Below, piece by piece: positions 7,986 to 16,881 of a stretch of DNA of 64,000 nt. The stretch is taken from positions 1,860,001 to 1,924,000 of the forward strand of contig OZ244850.1 of assembly GCA_965220895.1 (NCBI GenBank). Reading direction: 5' to 3'. The stretch comes from WTFY01 sp965220895. GTDB lineage: Bacteria > Pseudomonadota > Gammaproteobacteria > UBA4575. The notes beneath the pieces are model-generated. The model was not told where the DNA came from. It was given only the letters and a program-made list of their open reading frames with translations, and ran no database searches. How positions within the stretch are numbered: position 1 is the first letter of the stretch; each line of letters starts with the position of its first letter. A program made the translations under genes and the position numbers.

Positions 7986-8021
7986 GCACTATGCCCCGTA
8001 ATTCATTACGGGGCATAGTGC
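7986..8021. promoter_or_regulatory. Perfect 17-bp inverted repeat immediately before the T4SS operon
   Basis: GCACTATGCCCCGTAAT, two bases (TC), then its exact reverse complement. The repeat ends one base before the ATG at 8023. The right arm holds the only Shine-Dalgarno-like GGGG, so an RNA hairpin would bury the ribosome site; alternatively the DNA palindrome is an operator. There is no following U-run, which argues against an intrinsic terminator. Confidence 0.7.
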
Positions 8022-8022
8022 C

Positions 8023-8238
8023 ATGAAAAAATCCCATTACTGGACCTCTGTCCCGCTGCTTGCAGGGTTATTCCTCACGCAGGCTGTGTTGGCTGATGAA
8101 GGCACCAGGCGCATTCGCTTTCGCCACGACCGTCGGGTCAGGACCCAGAGCCGACCTAGGACAGAATCCTGCTGCAGATCCTTTGTCCAGACTCATTTAC
8201 GTTCCTGCAAAGCCATCGTGGCAGACAGCCTTCAATGA
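8023..8238 (+). CDS. Small secreted protein, possible degraded RAQPRD-family protein
   Basis: A 71-residue product with an evident signal peptide (MKKSHYW then a hydrophobic core ending AVLADE). The gene ends ATGA, sharing four bases with the next start, as a true operon member would. In GI-type ICEs the gene before the TIGR03758 protein is the RAQPRD protein (TIGR01690, about 100 residues). Here only IRFRHDRR and RTQSRPR faintly echo that family's conserved end, and the C-terminus is odd and Cys/Arg-rich. I read it as a shortened or frame-shifted remnant still used for translational coupling. Function uncertain. Confidence 0.5.
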   Translation: MKKSHYWTSVPLLAGLFLTQAVLADEGTRRIRFRHDRRVRTQSRPRTESCCRSFVQTHLRSCKAIVADSLQ

Positions 8239-8465
8239 GTCCTGTCCAACAGGGTGCGTTCCAGGTCGGCTCCGGGGTTGCACCCGGTACGCTGCTGACC
8301 GCGATCGCCTCGATGACCCTAGTGCTCGCGTTCGTATGGGTGGTCTGGGTGACGGTTGGCACGTTCCGGGCCTGGCAGGCCGGACAGGCAACGATTCTTG
8401 ACCTGACCTGGCATGCGCTGCGGGCCAGCATCGTGCTGATGGTGCTGGGTTTTTACCTGCGGTGA
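8235..8465 (+). CDS. T4SS membrane protein, TIGR03758 (DUF3262) family
   Basis: A 76-residue protein, FQVGSGVAPGTLLTAIASMT followed by hydrophobic segments at about 21-42 and 55-74 split by RAWQAGQATILDLTW. This is the pattern of the small integral membrane protein that begins the GI-type ICE mating-pair operon (PFL_4701 type), comparable in size and topology to VirB2/VirB3-class components. Start ATG overlaps the previous stop by 4 bp. Its precise role in the channel is not established for the family. Confidence 0.82.
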   Translation: MSPVQQGAFQVGSGVAPGTLLTAIASMTLVLAFVWVVWVTVGTFRAWQAGQATILDLTWHALRASIVLMVLGFYLR

Positions 8466-8542
8466 GTGCTTCGGGCATATCTGGCAGGAGGACGCGGAGA
8501 TTCTTTTCATTTGATTCAGCAAGAGACGAGGAGACAAGACAC

Positions 8543-8920
8543 ATGTATATATCGAATACAAAACCAGGATGCCAGGTGCAGACCGCAATGCCCTGCAGGG
8601 CAGCACTGGCCGCAGCGGTGGGGCTGTTTCCGCTCCCGCTCTGGGCGGCGCTGCCGACACCGGTGGCGCCGAGCACAGCCCCGGCGGCCGGCGACTGGAT
8701 CGGCCTGATCCAGGGCTACATCAAGGATGGCGGCCTAGTGCTTGGGCTTGCGATTGCCGTCATGGGGTTTCTGTGGGTCGCCTACCTGGGCTTTGCCAAG
8801 TTCAACGAGGCGCGCCAGGGCAAGGCAGAGTGGGCCGAGGTCGGCGTGCTCGGCATTGTCGGGGCGGTGGTCCTGATCTTTGCAAGCTACCTGCTCACCG
8901 AGGCCGCAGGCGTCATTTAA
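8543..8920 (+). CDS. T4SS membrane protein, TIGR03745 family
   Basis: A 125-residue protein from ATG 8543, preceded by AGGAG. A long N-terminal signal or anchor (about 12-35) leads to a Pro/Ala linker, then two transmembrane helices near 60-80 and 100-120 around the loop FNEARQGKAEWAEV. This is the architecture of the PFL_4702-type conjugation membrane protein and of pilin-like VirB2 precursors. In-frame GTG/ATG codons to 8462 would only lengthen the leader. Position between TIGR03758 and TIGR03750 members is conserved. Confidence 0.82.
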   Translation: MYISNTKPGCQVQTAMPCRAALAAAVGLFPLPLWAALPTPVAPSTAPAAGDWIGLIQGYIKDGGLVLGLAIAVMGFLWVAYLGFAKFNEARQGKAEWAEVGVLGIVGAVVLIFASYLLTEAAGVI

Positions 8921-8953
8921 GCGCCTGCCTGCAGCGCATCACAGGTATCGGCC

Positions 8954-9334
8954 ATGTCCGAGGCGCATGAAGTCCTGGCGGACCGGCTCAATGCCGAGCC
9001 CGCCATCTTCAGGGGCTGTTCCTCCTCCGAGCTGGGCACGATGACCGGGCTGGCCATCGTGGTGTGGCTGCCGCTGGGCTTTGCGCTGGCATGGTCCTTG
9101 AGTGCGGCCACCATGGGCTTCGGGATTGCGGGGGCGGGCGTGGTGGGCTCGGTGGTGGTGCTGGCCACGCTGTTCCAGCGCATCAAGCGCAATCGCCCGG
9201 AAGGCTATTACCAGCAGGGGTTTCGCATTCGCCTGCACGCGCTGGGCCTGTACCGCGCACCCTGGGTGCTGCGAGGCGGCACCTGGGATCTCGGGAGGAC
9301 GGCCCATGCGCCGCTACCGGCTCGAGATCGATAA
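8954..9334 (+). CDS. T4SS protein, TIGR03750 (DUF3487, VirB3-like) family
   Basis: A 126-residue protein with the family hallmark near the N-terminus (LADRLNAEPAIFRGCSSSEL). Two adjacent membrane helices follow at about 32-50 and 54-74, then a basic FQRIKRNRPEGYYQQGFRI motif. These features match the VirB3-like inner-membrane component that works with the T4SS ATPase. It ends overlapping the TIGR03746 gene by 29 bp. Confidence 0.87.
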   Translation: MSEAHEVLADRLNAEPAIFRGCSSSELGTMTGLAIVVWLPLGFALAWSLSAATMGFGIAGAGVVGSVVVLATLFQRIKRNRPEGYYQQGFRIRLHALGLYRAPWVLRGGTWDLGRTAHAPLPARDR

Positions 9335-9974
9335 CGTACGCGCCCATGTGCGTTCCCTGTGGGTAGTGATCGGTCTGCAGGGTCTCATCATCCTGGCGCT
9401 GTGGTTCGGCTGGAGCCAGGCGCCCAGCAACCTTCGCATTCACATCCCGCCGGATCTTCGTTCCGGGGCCGTGCTGGGCACGGAGGAAGTCCCTGCCGCC
9501 AATGTCTACGCCTTCGCCTTCTACATCTTCCAGCAGCTCAACCGCTGGCCGGACAACGGGGCTGCCGATTACGGCCAGGCGATCTTCCGGATCGCGGCCT
9601 ACCTGACGCCGCGTTACCGCAACGACCTGGTTGCGGACATGGAACTGAAGGCCCGGCGGGGCGAACTGGCCTACCGGGTTCGGGGCGTGCAGGAAGTTCC
9701 CGGGCACGGCTATGAAGAGCGCCGTGTGGACATCCTTGCCTCCGGGGTCTGGGTCGTGTGGCTGGACCTGGACCTGCTGGAGTCGGTGAAGGGGATGACC
9801 GTCAAGCGCACCACCATCCGTTATCCGCTGCGCGTGGTCCGCCAGGCAGTCGATCCCGAGACCAATCCCTGGGGCCTGGCCCTCGACGGTTATGCGGGCG
9901 AGGGCCCGCAGCGCCTGGGCGATGCCGAGCAGACCACGCCGAATGAATCCCCGGTTCACGAGGAGAGCTCCTGA
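9306..9974 (+). CDS. T4SS protein, TIGR03746 (VirB8/TraE-like) family
   Basis: A 222-residue protein from ATG 9306 (MRRYRLEIDNVRAHVRSLWV). A single transmembrane helix at about 18-38 anchors a periplasmic domain containing NVYAFAFYIFQQLNRWPDNG, DYGQAIFRIAAYLTPRYRND and MTVKRTTIRYPLRVVRQAVD. This matches the PFL_4703-type protein thought to fill the VirB8/TraE scaffold position. The longer upstream frame is a shadow of the previous gene. Stop and next start overlap as TGATG. Confidence 0.87.
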   Translation: MRRYRLEIDNVRAHVRSLWVVIGLQGLIILALWFGWSQAPSNLRIHIPPDLRSGAVLGTEEVPAANVYAFAFYIFQQLNRWPDNGAADYGQAIFRIAAYLTPRYRNDLVADMELKARRGELAYRVRGVQEVPGHGYEERRVDILASGVWVVWLDLDLLESVKGMTVKRTTIRYPLRVVRQAVDPETNPWGLALDGYAGEGPQRLGDAEQTTPNESPVHEESS

Positions 9975-10792
9975 TGCCTGACTTGCCTTTACCATCCCCG
10001 AAAAAAGCATGGCTGTTCGCCTTGTTGTGGTGTCTTTCAGCCACGATCCATGCAGGCGCCGACCTGTCCGTACAGGACACTCCCGAACAGATCCCCTGGC
10101 GCAAGGCTCCCATCGGGATCTTGCTGGTAGCAGGCGAGGAGCGCCTGGTGCATTTTCCGGACTCGGTGCGCCTCGGCTTGCCCCGGTCCCTGGCCTCCAC
10201 CCTGCAGGTCCAGAGCATTCACGGCACGCTGTACCTGCAGGCCCGCGAGCCTTTCGAGGCGACCCGGGTCCTGGCCTACACGCAGCCCGAGGGACCGATC
10301 TACGTGCTGGACATCGAGGCGGTGGCCGCGGGCGCAAGCCTTCATGCGCTACCGGATATCGAGGTGATCCACGAGCCTGTACAGGCGAGCCTGCCTGAAG
10401 TACAGGGCGAGGCGGGCCGACCCGCCTCGCCCTGGGGCTATGTCGCCCTGACGCGCTTTGCCGCCCAGAGCCTGTATGCGCCCGAACGCCTGGTCCCGGG
10501 CCTTCCTGGCGTGGTGGCCGTCCCGGTGGATCCCGAGCCGGTCGACCTGGTGCACGCGGGTCCTCCGGTCCAGGCCATCCCGGTCGCGGCCTGGAAGGCC
10601 GGGGCGTATTACGTGACGGCCGTGCAGCTGTCCAATCTTGCACCCCGCGCCATCGTGCTGGACCCCAGGGTCCTGCAGGGGGCCTGGCGGGCCGCCACGT
10701 TCCAGCACAACCGCCTGATGCCGCAAGGCCACGAGGCCGATACCACGACCGTGTACCTGGTGTCCGAGTGGCCCTTCGAGGCCGCGCGCTGA
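9974..10792 (+). CDS. T4SS protein, TIGR03749 (DUF3438, TraK/VirB9-like) family
   Basis: A 272-residue secreted protein: signal peptide at about 10-28, then the mature domain with GEERLVHFPDSVRLGLPRSL and LYLQAREPFEATRVLAYTQP, the conserved pattern of PFL_4704-type proteins, likened to TraK/VirB9. The C-terminal half carries YVALTRFAAQSLYAPERLVP and ends with YLVSEWPFEAAR. It presumably forms the periplasmic/outer-membrane core with the TIGR03752 and TIGR03751 products encoded next. Confidence 0.87.
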   Translation: MPDLPLPSPKKAWLFALLWCLSATIHAGADLSVQDTPEQIPWRKAPIGILLVAGEERLVHFPDSVRLGLPRSLASTLQVQSIHGTLYLQAREPFEATRVLAYTQPEGPIYVLDIEAVAAGASLHALPDIEVIHEPVQASLPEVQGEAGRPASPWGYVALTRFAAQSLYAPERLVPGLPGVVAVPVDPEPVDLVHAGPPVQAIPVAAWKAGAYYVTAVQLSNLAPRAIVLDPRVLQGAWRAATFQHNRLMPQGHEADTTTVYLVSEWPFEAAR

Positions 10793-10810
10793 CCGGGGAG
10801 GGCATCCGTC

Positions 10811-12211
10811 ATGGCAAGACCCACCCGCAACCGCCTGCTGCCTCTTCTGGCCGGCATCCTTATCGTGGTGGCCGTGGTTATCGGGATCCGGTCCTGCACC
10901 TCCGGTGAGGAGCCGGCCCTGCTGCTCGATGCCGTGCCCCGGGCTTCGGCACCGGATGCCGACACGCCCGCCGATACGATCAAGACCCTGACGGCCAATG
11001 TCAGCGGCATGACCTCGCAGCTCAATGCGCTGCGCCAGGACAATGCTGCGCTCAGGCAGGAAAACCGCGAGCTCATCGAGGACCGGACGCAGATCGAGGA
11101 CTCCGTCGTCTCGAGACTGCAGGACATGCTGGATGCCAGGCAGGCCGATCCCGGTGATCCTGGAACGACCTCCGCACTCGCCGCCCTGGGCGAGCGTCTC
11201 GATGCCCTGGCCAGCCGGTTCGAGGCGGCAGACCCTGCTACACCGCACACCGGGTATCCCGTGGGCCAGGGCCTTGAGACACCGCATCCCCGCGAGGGCA
11301 CACAGGAGCCGCCGGTCTGGATCGAACCCCTGGAACACGGGTCGGGGCCAGCTGATGTGACCGCACCTCCCGGGCGTACCTGGTCTGCTCTGGAGCGCGC
11401 CCGCCCGGCCCTGGAACCCGTGATGGAGCATGCCCGTGAGGCGGTCGAGACCGAGGTTGCGGTCTACACCGTGCCGCGCAATGCGACCCTGATCGGATCC
11501 GTGGGCATGACAGCGCTGGTTGGGCGCGTGCCCATCCAGGGGCAGGTGCAGGACCCGATGCCGTTCAAGGTCATCACCGGCCCGGAGAACCTCGCGGCCA
11601 ACGGCCTTCGCATTCCGGGGGTCGAGGGCATGATCTGGAGTGGTACGGCGATCGGCGACTGGACGTTGTCGTGCGTGAGCGGGCAGCTGGAATCGGTCAC
11701 CTTCGTGTTCGAGGACGGCACCATCCGCACCCTGTCCAGCGATGATCCCCGCTCGGGGGGTTCTGGCGGCAGCAATACAAAACCCCTGGGTTGGATCTCG
11801 GATGCCTACGGGGTTCCGTGCGTCAGCGGCGAGCGCAAGACCAATGCGACGGCCTTCCTGGCGCAGCGTATCGGAGTGATGGCCATGGAAGCGGTCGGAC
11901 AGGCCGTGGCCCAGGCCGAGACCACCACCCTGGTCAGCGACTCCGGGGTGACCACCAGCGTGGTCTCCGGGGAGACCGGCAAGTACGTGCTCGGCAAGGC
12001 GGCCAGTCGCGGCAGCGAGGAACTCGCCCAGTGGCTGCGCGAGCGCCAGGCACAGAGCTTCGATGCCGTTTTCGTCCCGACCGGGGTGGAGCTTGCGATC
12101 CATGTCGACCAGGCCCTCACCATCGATTTTCAACCCGACGGCAGGAAACTTCATCATGAAACGAATCTTTTGCGCACGAACACTGCTTTTGCAGGGAGTG
12201 GTCTTGATTAG
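10811..12211 (+). CDS. T4SS protein, TIGR03752 (TraB/VirB10-like) family
   Basis: A 466-residue protein: N-terminal membrane anchor at about 10-27, a short linker, a coiled coil at about 55-100 (LNALRQDNAALRQENRELIE), a Pro-rich segment, then a C-terminal beta domain (YTVPRNATLIGSVGMTALVG, PFKVITGPENLAANGLRIPG). This layout is that of TraB/VirB10 scaffolds that span from inner to outer membrane. The 3' end overlaps the lipoprotein gene by 56 bp in another frame. Confidence 0.88.
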   Translation: MARPTRNRLLPLLAGILIVVAVVIGIRSCTSGEEPALLLDAVPRASAPDADTPADTIKTLTANVSGMTSQLNALRQDNAALRQENRELIEDRTQIEDSVVSRLQDMLDARQADPGDPGTTSALAALGERLDALASRFEAADPATPHTGYPVGQGLETPHPREGTQEPPVWIEPLEHGSGPADVTAPPGRTWSALERARPALEPVMEHAREAVETEVAVYTVPRNATLIGSVGMTALVGRVPIQGQVQDPMPFKVITGPENLAANGLRIPGVEGMIWSGTAIGDWTLSCVSGQLESVTFVFEDGTIRTLSSDDPRSGGSGGSNTKPLGWISDAYGVPCVSGERKTNATAFLAQRIGVMAMEAVGQAVAQAETTTLVSDSGVTTSVVSGETGKYVLGKAASRGSEELAQWLRERQAQSFDAVFVPTGVELAIHVDQALTIDFQPDGRKLHHETNLLRTNTAFAGSGLD

Positions 12212-12623
12212 CCTGCTGCTGGCAGGCTGCACCACCACCAAGGAGTCGGTGTTGCCGCAGGACGGCCCCACCATGAAAGCCATCTACGACCGGCACATGA
12301 GCGGCCTGCAGCGTGCGGGCCCGCGGGCCGGCGTGCGCGGCGCGCCGCTGGCGCAGGTCGGCATTGCCCATTACCACGGCTTCGTGCGCGAGGCGGCGAA
12401 CGAACTCGAGACCCGGTTTCCGCGCCTGCCCAATCCCACGCTGGTGATGTACGTCTATCCCCACCTGTCCGGGCCTCACCGCAGCCCGGTCCCCGGCTAC
12501 GTCACGACGTTCCCCTTCTACGAGCGCGTGGAGTACGCCCTGCCCGGGGAAGTGCAGGCGCCTCCGCCCGATCCCGCGCAGGCCGCTTCACCCTCGGGTG
12601 AAAAACAGGAGGAGGTGCATTGA
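12156..12623 (+). CDS. T4SS lipoprotein, TIGR03751 (VirB7/TraV-like) family
   Basis: A 155-residue protein from ATG 12156 inside the end of the previous gene. The lipobox LLLAGC puts the lipidated Cys near residue 25. Then comes the family signature DGPTMKAIYDRHMSGL and a long Pro-rich tail. Such lipoproteins anchor the core complex in the outer membrane. The stop overlaps the ATPase start. Confidence 0.88.
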   Translation: MKRIFCARTLLLQGVVLISLLLAGCTTTKESVLPQDGPTMKAIYDRHMSGLQRAGPRAGVRGAPLAQVGIAHYHGFVREAANELETRFPRLPNPTLVMYVYPHLSGPHRSPVPGYVTTFPFYERVEYALPGEVQAPPPDPAQAASPSGEKQEEVH

Positions 12624-15358
12624 GCTTCAATCCTTTCAGGCCGGCCGCAGATTCGCCCCTGACCGAAGCTTCGGTCCGCCTGCGCTACCGCCGCCCGCCC
12701 TCGTTCACCGACCTGCTGCCCTGGATGGAATACCTGCCCGGGGCACAGGCCTTCGTGCTCGAGGACGGAGTCAGTCTCGGTGCGCTGTTCGAGATCGAGC
12801 CAGCCGGGTGCGAGGCACGCACGCCGGCGTTCATGACCGCGCTGCGCGACGCCATCCAGACGGCAATCTGCGAGGCCATCCCCGAACAGGACGAGGCCCC
12901 CTGGGTGCTCCAGGTCTACGTGCAGGACGAACCGAGCCTGGACCGGTTCAGCCGGCACCTGGCCCGCTACCCGGCACCGCCCATTCGTGCATCGGATTAC
13001 TCGAGGCATTACCAGGAGGTGATGCAGGCCCACCTGAAGGCGATCTCCAGACCCGGGGGGCTGTTTGAGGATGCCACGGTCACCGGTTCGCGCTGGCGCG
13101 GGCAGGTCCGCCGGGTGCGCGCGGTGCTGTACCGCCGCCTCGGGAACCATGGCAGGCCCCCATCCCCCGCCGAGGTGGAGGAGGGCCTGGGGGATGTGGC
13201 CACCAAATGGGCCACGTCCCTGGAATCCTGCGGCATCCGGGCCGTGCGCGCCGACGGACGGGCGTTTTACGAGTGGCTGCTGAGCTGGTTCAACCCTCGC
13301 CCGGCCCTGGCCGGGAAGGGCGGGGCGGAACGGCTGCTGGAGCTCGCCCCGTACCCGGGGGATGCGGACCTGCCGTTCGGGCATGACCTTGGCGGGCAGC
13401 TTGTGCTGTCGATGCCGCGCTCGGACGCCGACGCGGCCACCTGGTATTTCGATGAACTTCCGCATACCGTCGTGAGCGTCCAGCATCTGCGCCGGGCCCC
13501 GCAGGTCGGCCACTTCACGGCCGAGCGCGAGGCCGGTGACCAGGTGTTCTCGCTGTTCGACCGCTTGCCCGAGCACGCCATCATGGCGCTCACCCTCACC
13601 CTGCGGCCCCAGGACGTCACCCGCAACCACATCGCCCGCATCAAGCGGGCCTCGGTGGGGGATTCGGCCGAGGCCTCGATTACCCGGGAAGATGCCGAGC
13701 AGGTGGAGCGGGAGATGGCTCGGGGCAACAAGCTGTATCCGGCCAGCCTGGCCTTTTACGTGCGCGGCGAGGATCAAAAGGCCCTGCGCACGCACCTGAA
13801 CCAGCTCAATGCGCTGCTGTTGCCGAACGGCCTGCAGCCCATCACCCGCGAAGGGGACCTGCTGGCCCTCGACAGCTACATCCGCAACCTGCCGATGGCC
13901 TACGACGAGGCGCTGGACAAGAGCCGGCGGCGCTCGCGCCTGGTCTTCTCGCGTCACCTGGCCAACCTGGTGCCGTTCTACGGGCGCTCGCGCGGCACGG
14001 GCCACCCGGGCCTGGTGTTCTACAACCGCGGGGCCGAGCCGCTGGTATTCGATCCGCTGCACCGTGACGACCGCAAGAAGAACGCCCACATGCTGATCCT
14101 CGGGCCGACCGGGGCCGGCAAGTCGGCCCTGCTGGTGTACCTGCTTGAGCAGATGATGGCCCGCCACCGCCCGCGCATCTTCATCATCGAGGCCGGCGGC
14201 TCGTTCTCGCTGCTGGGCCAGCACCTGGCCCACCACGGCCTGTCGGTCCATGCGCTCACCCTGAAACCGGACGCCGATGTCAGCCTGCCGCCGTTCGCCG
14301 ATGCCCTGCGCCTGCTCGGGCACCGTCACGGACTCCAGCCGCAGCAGGCCGGTGATCCGGTCCCGGACGAGCCCGCGCCCGAGGTGGCCGGGGAGCAGGA
14401 AGCCGCAGACGGGACCGGCGGGCGCGACGTCCTGGGCGAGATGGAGATTGCCGCGCGCGTCATGATCACGGGCGGGGATGCAGGGGAGGACGCCCTCATG
14501 AGCCGGGCCGACCGCCTGCTGATCCGCAACGCCATCTTTCATGCGGCCAAGACGGTCAGCGGTGTCGGGCGCACCCAGGTGCTCACCCGGGACGTGGTCG
14601 ATGCGTTCTCTGCGATCTCGGGCAGTACGGAGCTGCCCGAGCATCGGCGCAACCGCGCCCACGAGATGGGCGACGGCATGGCGCTCTTTTGCTCGGGGCT
14701 GGCCGGGCACTTCTTCAACCGGCCCGGCACACCCTGGCCGGAAGCCGATGTCACGATCCTGGAGATGGGCATCCTGGCGCGCGAGGGCTACGAGGACCAG
14801 CTGACCGTAGCGTACCTGTCCATGATGAGCCACATCAACGACCTGGTGGAACGCCACCAGCACGACGAGCGGGCCACGCTGGTGGTCACCGACGAGGGCC
14901 ACATCATCACCACCAACCCCTTGCTGGCCCGCTACGTGGTCAAGATCACCAAGATGTGGCGCAAGTTCGGCGCCTGGTTCTGGATCGCCACGCAGAACCT
15001 GGAGGACTTCCCGGATGCGAGCCGCAAGATGCTCAACATGATGGAGTGGTGGCTGTGCCTGGTCATGCCCAAGGAGGAGGTCGAGCAGATCGCCCGCTTC
15101 AAGGATCTCAGTGACGAACAGCGCAGTCTTTTGCTGTCCGCACGCAAGGAGCCGGGCAAGTACGTCGAGGGGGTGGTGCTGGCGGACAAGGTCGAGGCCC
15201 TGTTTCGAAGCGTGCCGCCGGCCCTGACCCTGGCGCTCGCCATGACCGAGAAGCATGAGAAGGCCGAGCGCGCCGCCATCATGAAAGCGCAGGGCTGCAC
15301 GGAACTGGAGGCCGTCTACGAGGTGGCCAGGCGCATGCAGGCCGGATCCGAAGAATAG
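12620..15358 (+). CDS. T4SS ATPase, TIGR03744 (VirB4/TraC-like)
   Basis: A 912-residue motor protein. It starts at TTG 12620, which overlaps the previous TGA stop and follows a strong AGGAGGAGG site by about 5 bp; the first ATG is far inside the conserved N-terminus, so TTG is the likely start. The P-loop is GPTGAGKSA (Gly495-Ser502) and Walker B lies at Asp758-Glu759 in TLVVTDEGHI. The late motif WIATQNLEDFPDASRKMLNM is typical. VirB4-type ATPases energise pilus assembly and substrate transfer. Full length is retained, unlike the replication gene. Confidence 0.93.
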   Translation: MSFNPFRPAADSPLTEASVRLRYRRPPSFTDLLPWMEYLPGAQAFVLEDGVSLGALFEIEPAGCEARTPAFMTALRDAIQTAICEAIPEQDEAPWVLQVYVQDEPSLDRFSRHLARYPAPPIRASDYSRHYQEVMQAHLKAISRPGGLFEDATVTGSRWRGQVRRVRAVLYRRLGNHGRPPSPAEVEEGLGDVATKWATSLESCGIRAVRADGRAFYEWLLSWFNPRPALAGKGGAERLLELAPYPGDADLPFGHDLGGQLVLSMPRSDADAATWYFDELPHTVVSVQHLRRAPQVGHFTAEREAGDQVFSLFDRLPEHAIMALTLTLRPQDVTRNHIARIKRASVGDSAEASITREDAEQVEREMARGNKLYPASLAFYVRGEDQKALRTHLNQLNALLLPNGLQPITREGDLLALDSYIRNLPMAYDEALDKSRRRSRLVFSRHLANLVPFYGRSRGTGHPGLVFYNRGAEPLVFDPLHRDDRKKNAHMLILGPTGAGKSALLVYLLEQMMARHRPRIFIIEAGGSFSLLGQHLAHHGLSVHALTLKPDADVSLPPFADALRLLGHRHGLQPQQAGDPVPDEPAPEVAGEQEAADGTGGRDVLGEMEIAARVMITGGDAGEDALMSRADRLLIRNAIFHAAKTVSGVGRTQVLTRDVVDAFSAISGSTELPEHRRNRAHEMGDGMALFCSGLAGHFFNRPGTPWPEADVTILEMGILAREGYEDQLTVAYLSMMSHINDLVERHQHDERATLVVTDEGHIITTNPLLARYVVKITKMWRKFGAWFWIATQNLEDFPDASRKMLNMMEWWLCLVMPKEEVEQIARFKDLSDEQRSLLLSARKEPGKYVEGVVLADKVEALFRSVPPALTLALAMTEKHEKAERAAIMKAQGCTELEAVYEVARRMQAGSEE

Positions 15359-15373
15359 GCCGGGACTCCTGGC

Positions 15374-15865
15374 GTGAACGTCATGCAATTCGCCTCGCCC
15401 GACTGTCATAGCGTCTTCCCGCATCTCCCGGGAAACCGCCGGGTGCGCGCGGCCATGGTCGTGCTGGTGCTGTTGTCCGGTCTCACCGCCCATGCAGGGG
15501 AGCCGCAAGCCCCGCTCATCGAGGTCTTCGTGGCCGGCTCCGGGCCGCGGCCTGGCGATATACCGGGCGTGACGGTGTACGTGATCGATGCGATCGGGCA
15601 GGCGCAGGCCGGGCTCTCCGCGGACTTGCCCGGGGACCCGGAGGCGGCCCGGGAGATCGTCCTGGCCCGCCTCGGGCGAATGGAGGCAGGCCTTGCCCGA
15701 CGGCTGGAGAATGCCGCGCAGGGGCTGGCGCGCGCGGTGCACTACGGCATCGACCGCTACCCTGCGGTCGTCTTCGACGGGCAGGCTGTGGTGTATGGCA
15801 TTCCCGACGTCGATGCTGCCAGGCAGCGCTGGCGCCGGTGGCGAAAAACGCGGGGCGGCCAATGA
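15374..15865 (+). CDS. T4SS protein, TIGR03757 (TrbC/thioredoxin-like) family
   Basis: A 163-residue secreted protein. The frame opens at GTG 15374; an ATG at 15383 and one nearer the hydrophobic signal segment are alternatives. Mature part includes IEVFVAGSGPRPGDIPGVTV and the conserved end RYPAVVFDGQAVVYGIPDVD, typical of PFL_4709-type proteins related to F-type TrbC/TraW. It ends ATGA with the TraU-like gene, indicating coupled translation. Confidence 0.83.
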   Translation: MNVMQFASPDCHSVFPHLPGNRRVRAAMVVLVLLSGLTAHAGEPQAPLIEVFVAGSGPRPGDIPGVTVYVIDAIGQAQAGLSADLPGDPEAAREIVLARLGRMEAGLARRLENAAQGLARAVHYGIDRYPAVVFDGQAVVYGIPDVDAARQRWRRWRKTRGGQ

Positions 15866-16881
15866 AAACGCTGCACTCCCTCCTGCTGGCCGTGCTGCTG
15901 TGGCTTCCCGCCGCAGCGCCTGCGGGGACGATCACCACGGTGGAAATCGTGGGGCAAACGGCCAGTGCGGCCCTGGCCTGCATGCGCTGGATGCCGGTCG
16001 GGGTATGTTTCTGGCTGCGTTGCTCGTTGTCCGGCTGCAGGGTCAAGGCCTCGCTCAAGGTGGGCCATTACCAGCCGGATGCAGTGGTCAGCAGCTACAA
16101 CGAGCTGGGCGGCAATCCGTGGGTAGAGATCCGAAGCGCGCTGGGCCCCGTGCAGGACACCGCGGCCAACGGGCTGCTTTCCAGCCTCATGAACGTGCCG
16201 GCGGGCGGCGCCGGTAACCGCACCGAGGGCGGGAAGGGCAGGCGCGATCACCGCAACCTGGTGTTCCGGGAGGTGGACGTGATCGGGCATCCCCTGCAGT
16301 CCCTGTCTGGACTTCTGGTCGACACCGGCTACCTGTGCCGGGCGCAGACCCGCTCCCACTTCCCGTACTTCCTGTCTGCACTTGATGCGCTTGCCTGGCG
16401 CACGGGGGTTCCGGAAATGTTTTATCCCGAAAGCCTGGTGCCCGGCCTTCGCGAGATCGGATCCTGGCCGGTGCAGACCTGGGGCAGCGTCTATCCCCGC
16501 ACCGGCTGGACCCTCCAGGCCGAGGAGCCCAAGGCGGCGGCCGTGGCCGCGCAGCGCGCAGGCGACATCGTCACCCGCACCCATCAGCCCCACGTCTACG
16601 TGCCGATGACCGGAGGGTCCGGCTCAGGACAGAAGGTCTGGCGGCCCGGCCCGCTGCTGGAGGATGACCCCGACACCGGGGAATGGCAGATGCTCCTCCC
16701 GGAACCGGAATCCTCCTGCGGCCTCTTCGGGGCCAATGACCTGGCCGGCCTGCAGGGCTGGGGCGGCGGACGGGTCGATGCCGGCGGCGATTACGCCTGG
16801 ACCCTGTGGCGGCCCTACAGCTGCTGTCGCGACCGCGGCTCCTTCCTGTTCGAGGTCAGCTGGACGCAGTATCCGCCATGA
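15862..16881 (+). CDS. T4SS protein, TIGR03756 (TraU-like) family
   Basis: A 339-residue protein from ATG 15862. Signal peptide about 1-22, then TTVEIVGQTASAALACMRWM. Many cysteines (CFWLRC, CR, LCRAQ, SSCGLFG, CCRDRG) are expected to form disulfides in the periplasm, as in TraU. It is placed directly before the TraH-like gene as in F-type and GI-type systems, where TraU/TraH/TrbC act in pilus assembly and mating-pair stabilisation. Confidence 0.87.
   Translation: MKTLHSLLLAVLLWLPAAAPAGTITTVEIVGQTASAALACMRWMPVGVCFWLRCSLSGCRVKASLKVGHYQPDAVVSSYNELGGNPWVEIRSALGPVQDTAANGLLSSLMNVPAGGAGNRTEGGKGRRDHRNLVFREVDVIGHPLQSLSGLLVDTGYLCRAQTRSHFPYFLSALDALAWRTGVPEMFYPESLVPGLREIGSWPVQTWGSVYPRTGWTLQAEEPKAAAVAAQRAGDIVTRTHQPHVYVPMTGGSGSGQKVWRPGPLLEDDPDTGEWQMLLPEPESSCGLFGANDLAGLQGWGGGRVDAGGDYAWTLWRPYSCCRDRGSFLFEVSWTQYPP

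Noticed and set aside
10349..12283. A 644-residue minus-strand open frame
   Set aside because: Antisense to the TIGR03749/TIGR03752 genes, which are clear family members on the plus strand.
12518..15862. A 1114-residue open frame on the minus strand
   Set aside because: It is the high-GC antisense shadow of the VirB4-like ATPase and neighbours, His/Gly/Arg-rich with no protein-like pattern.
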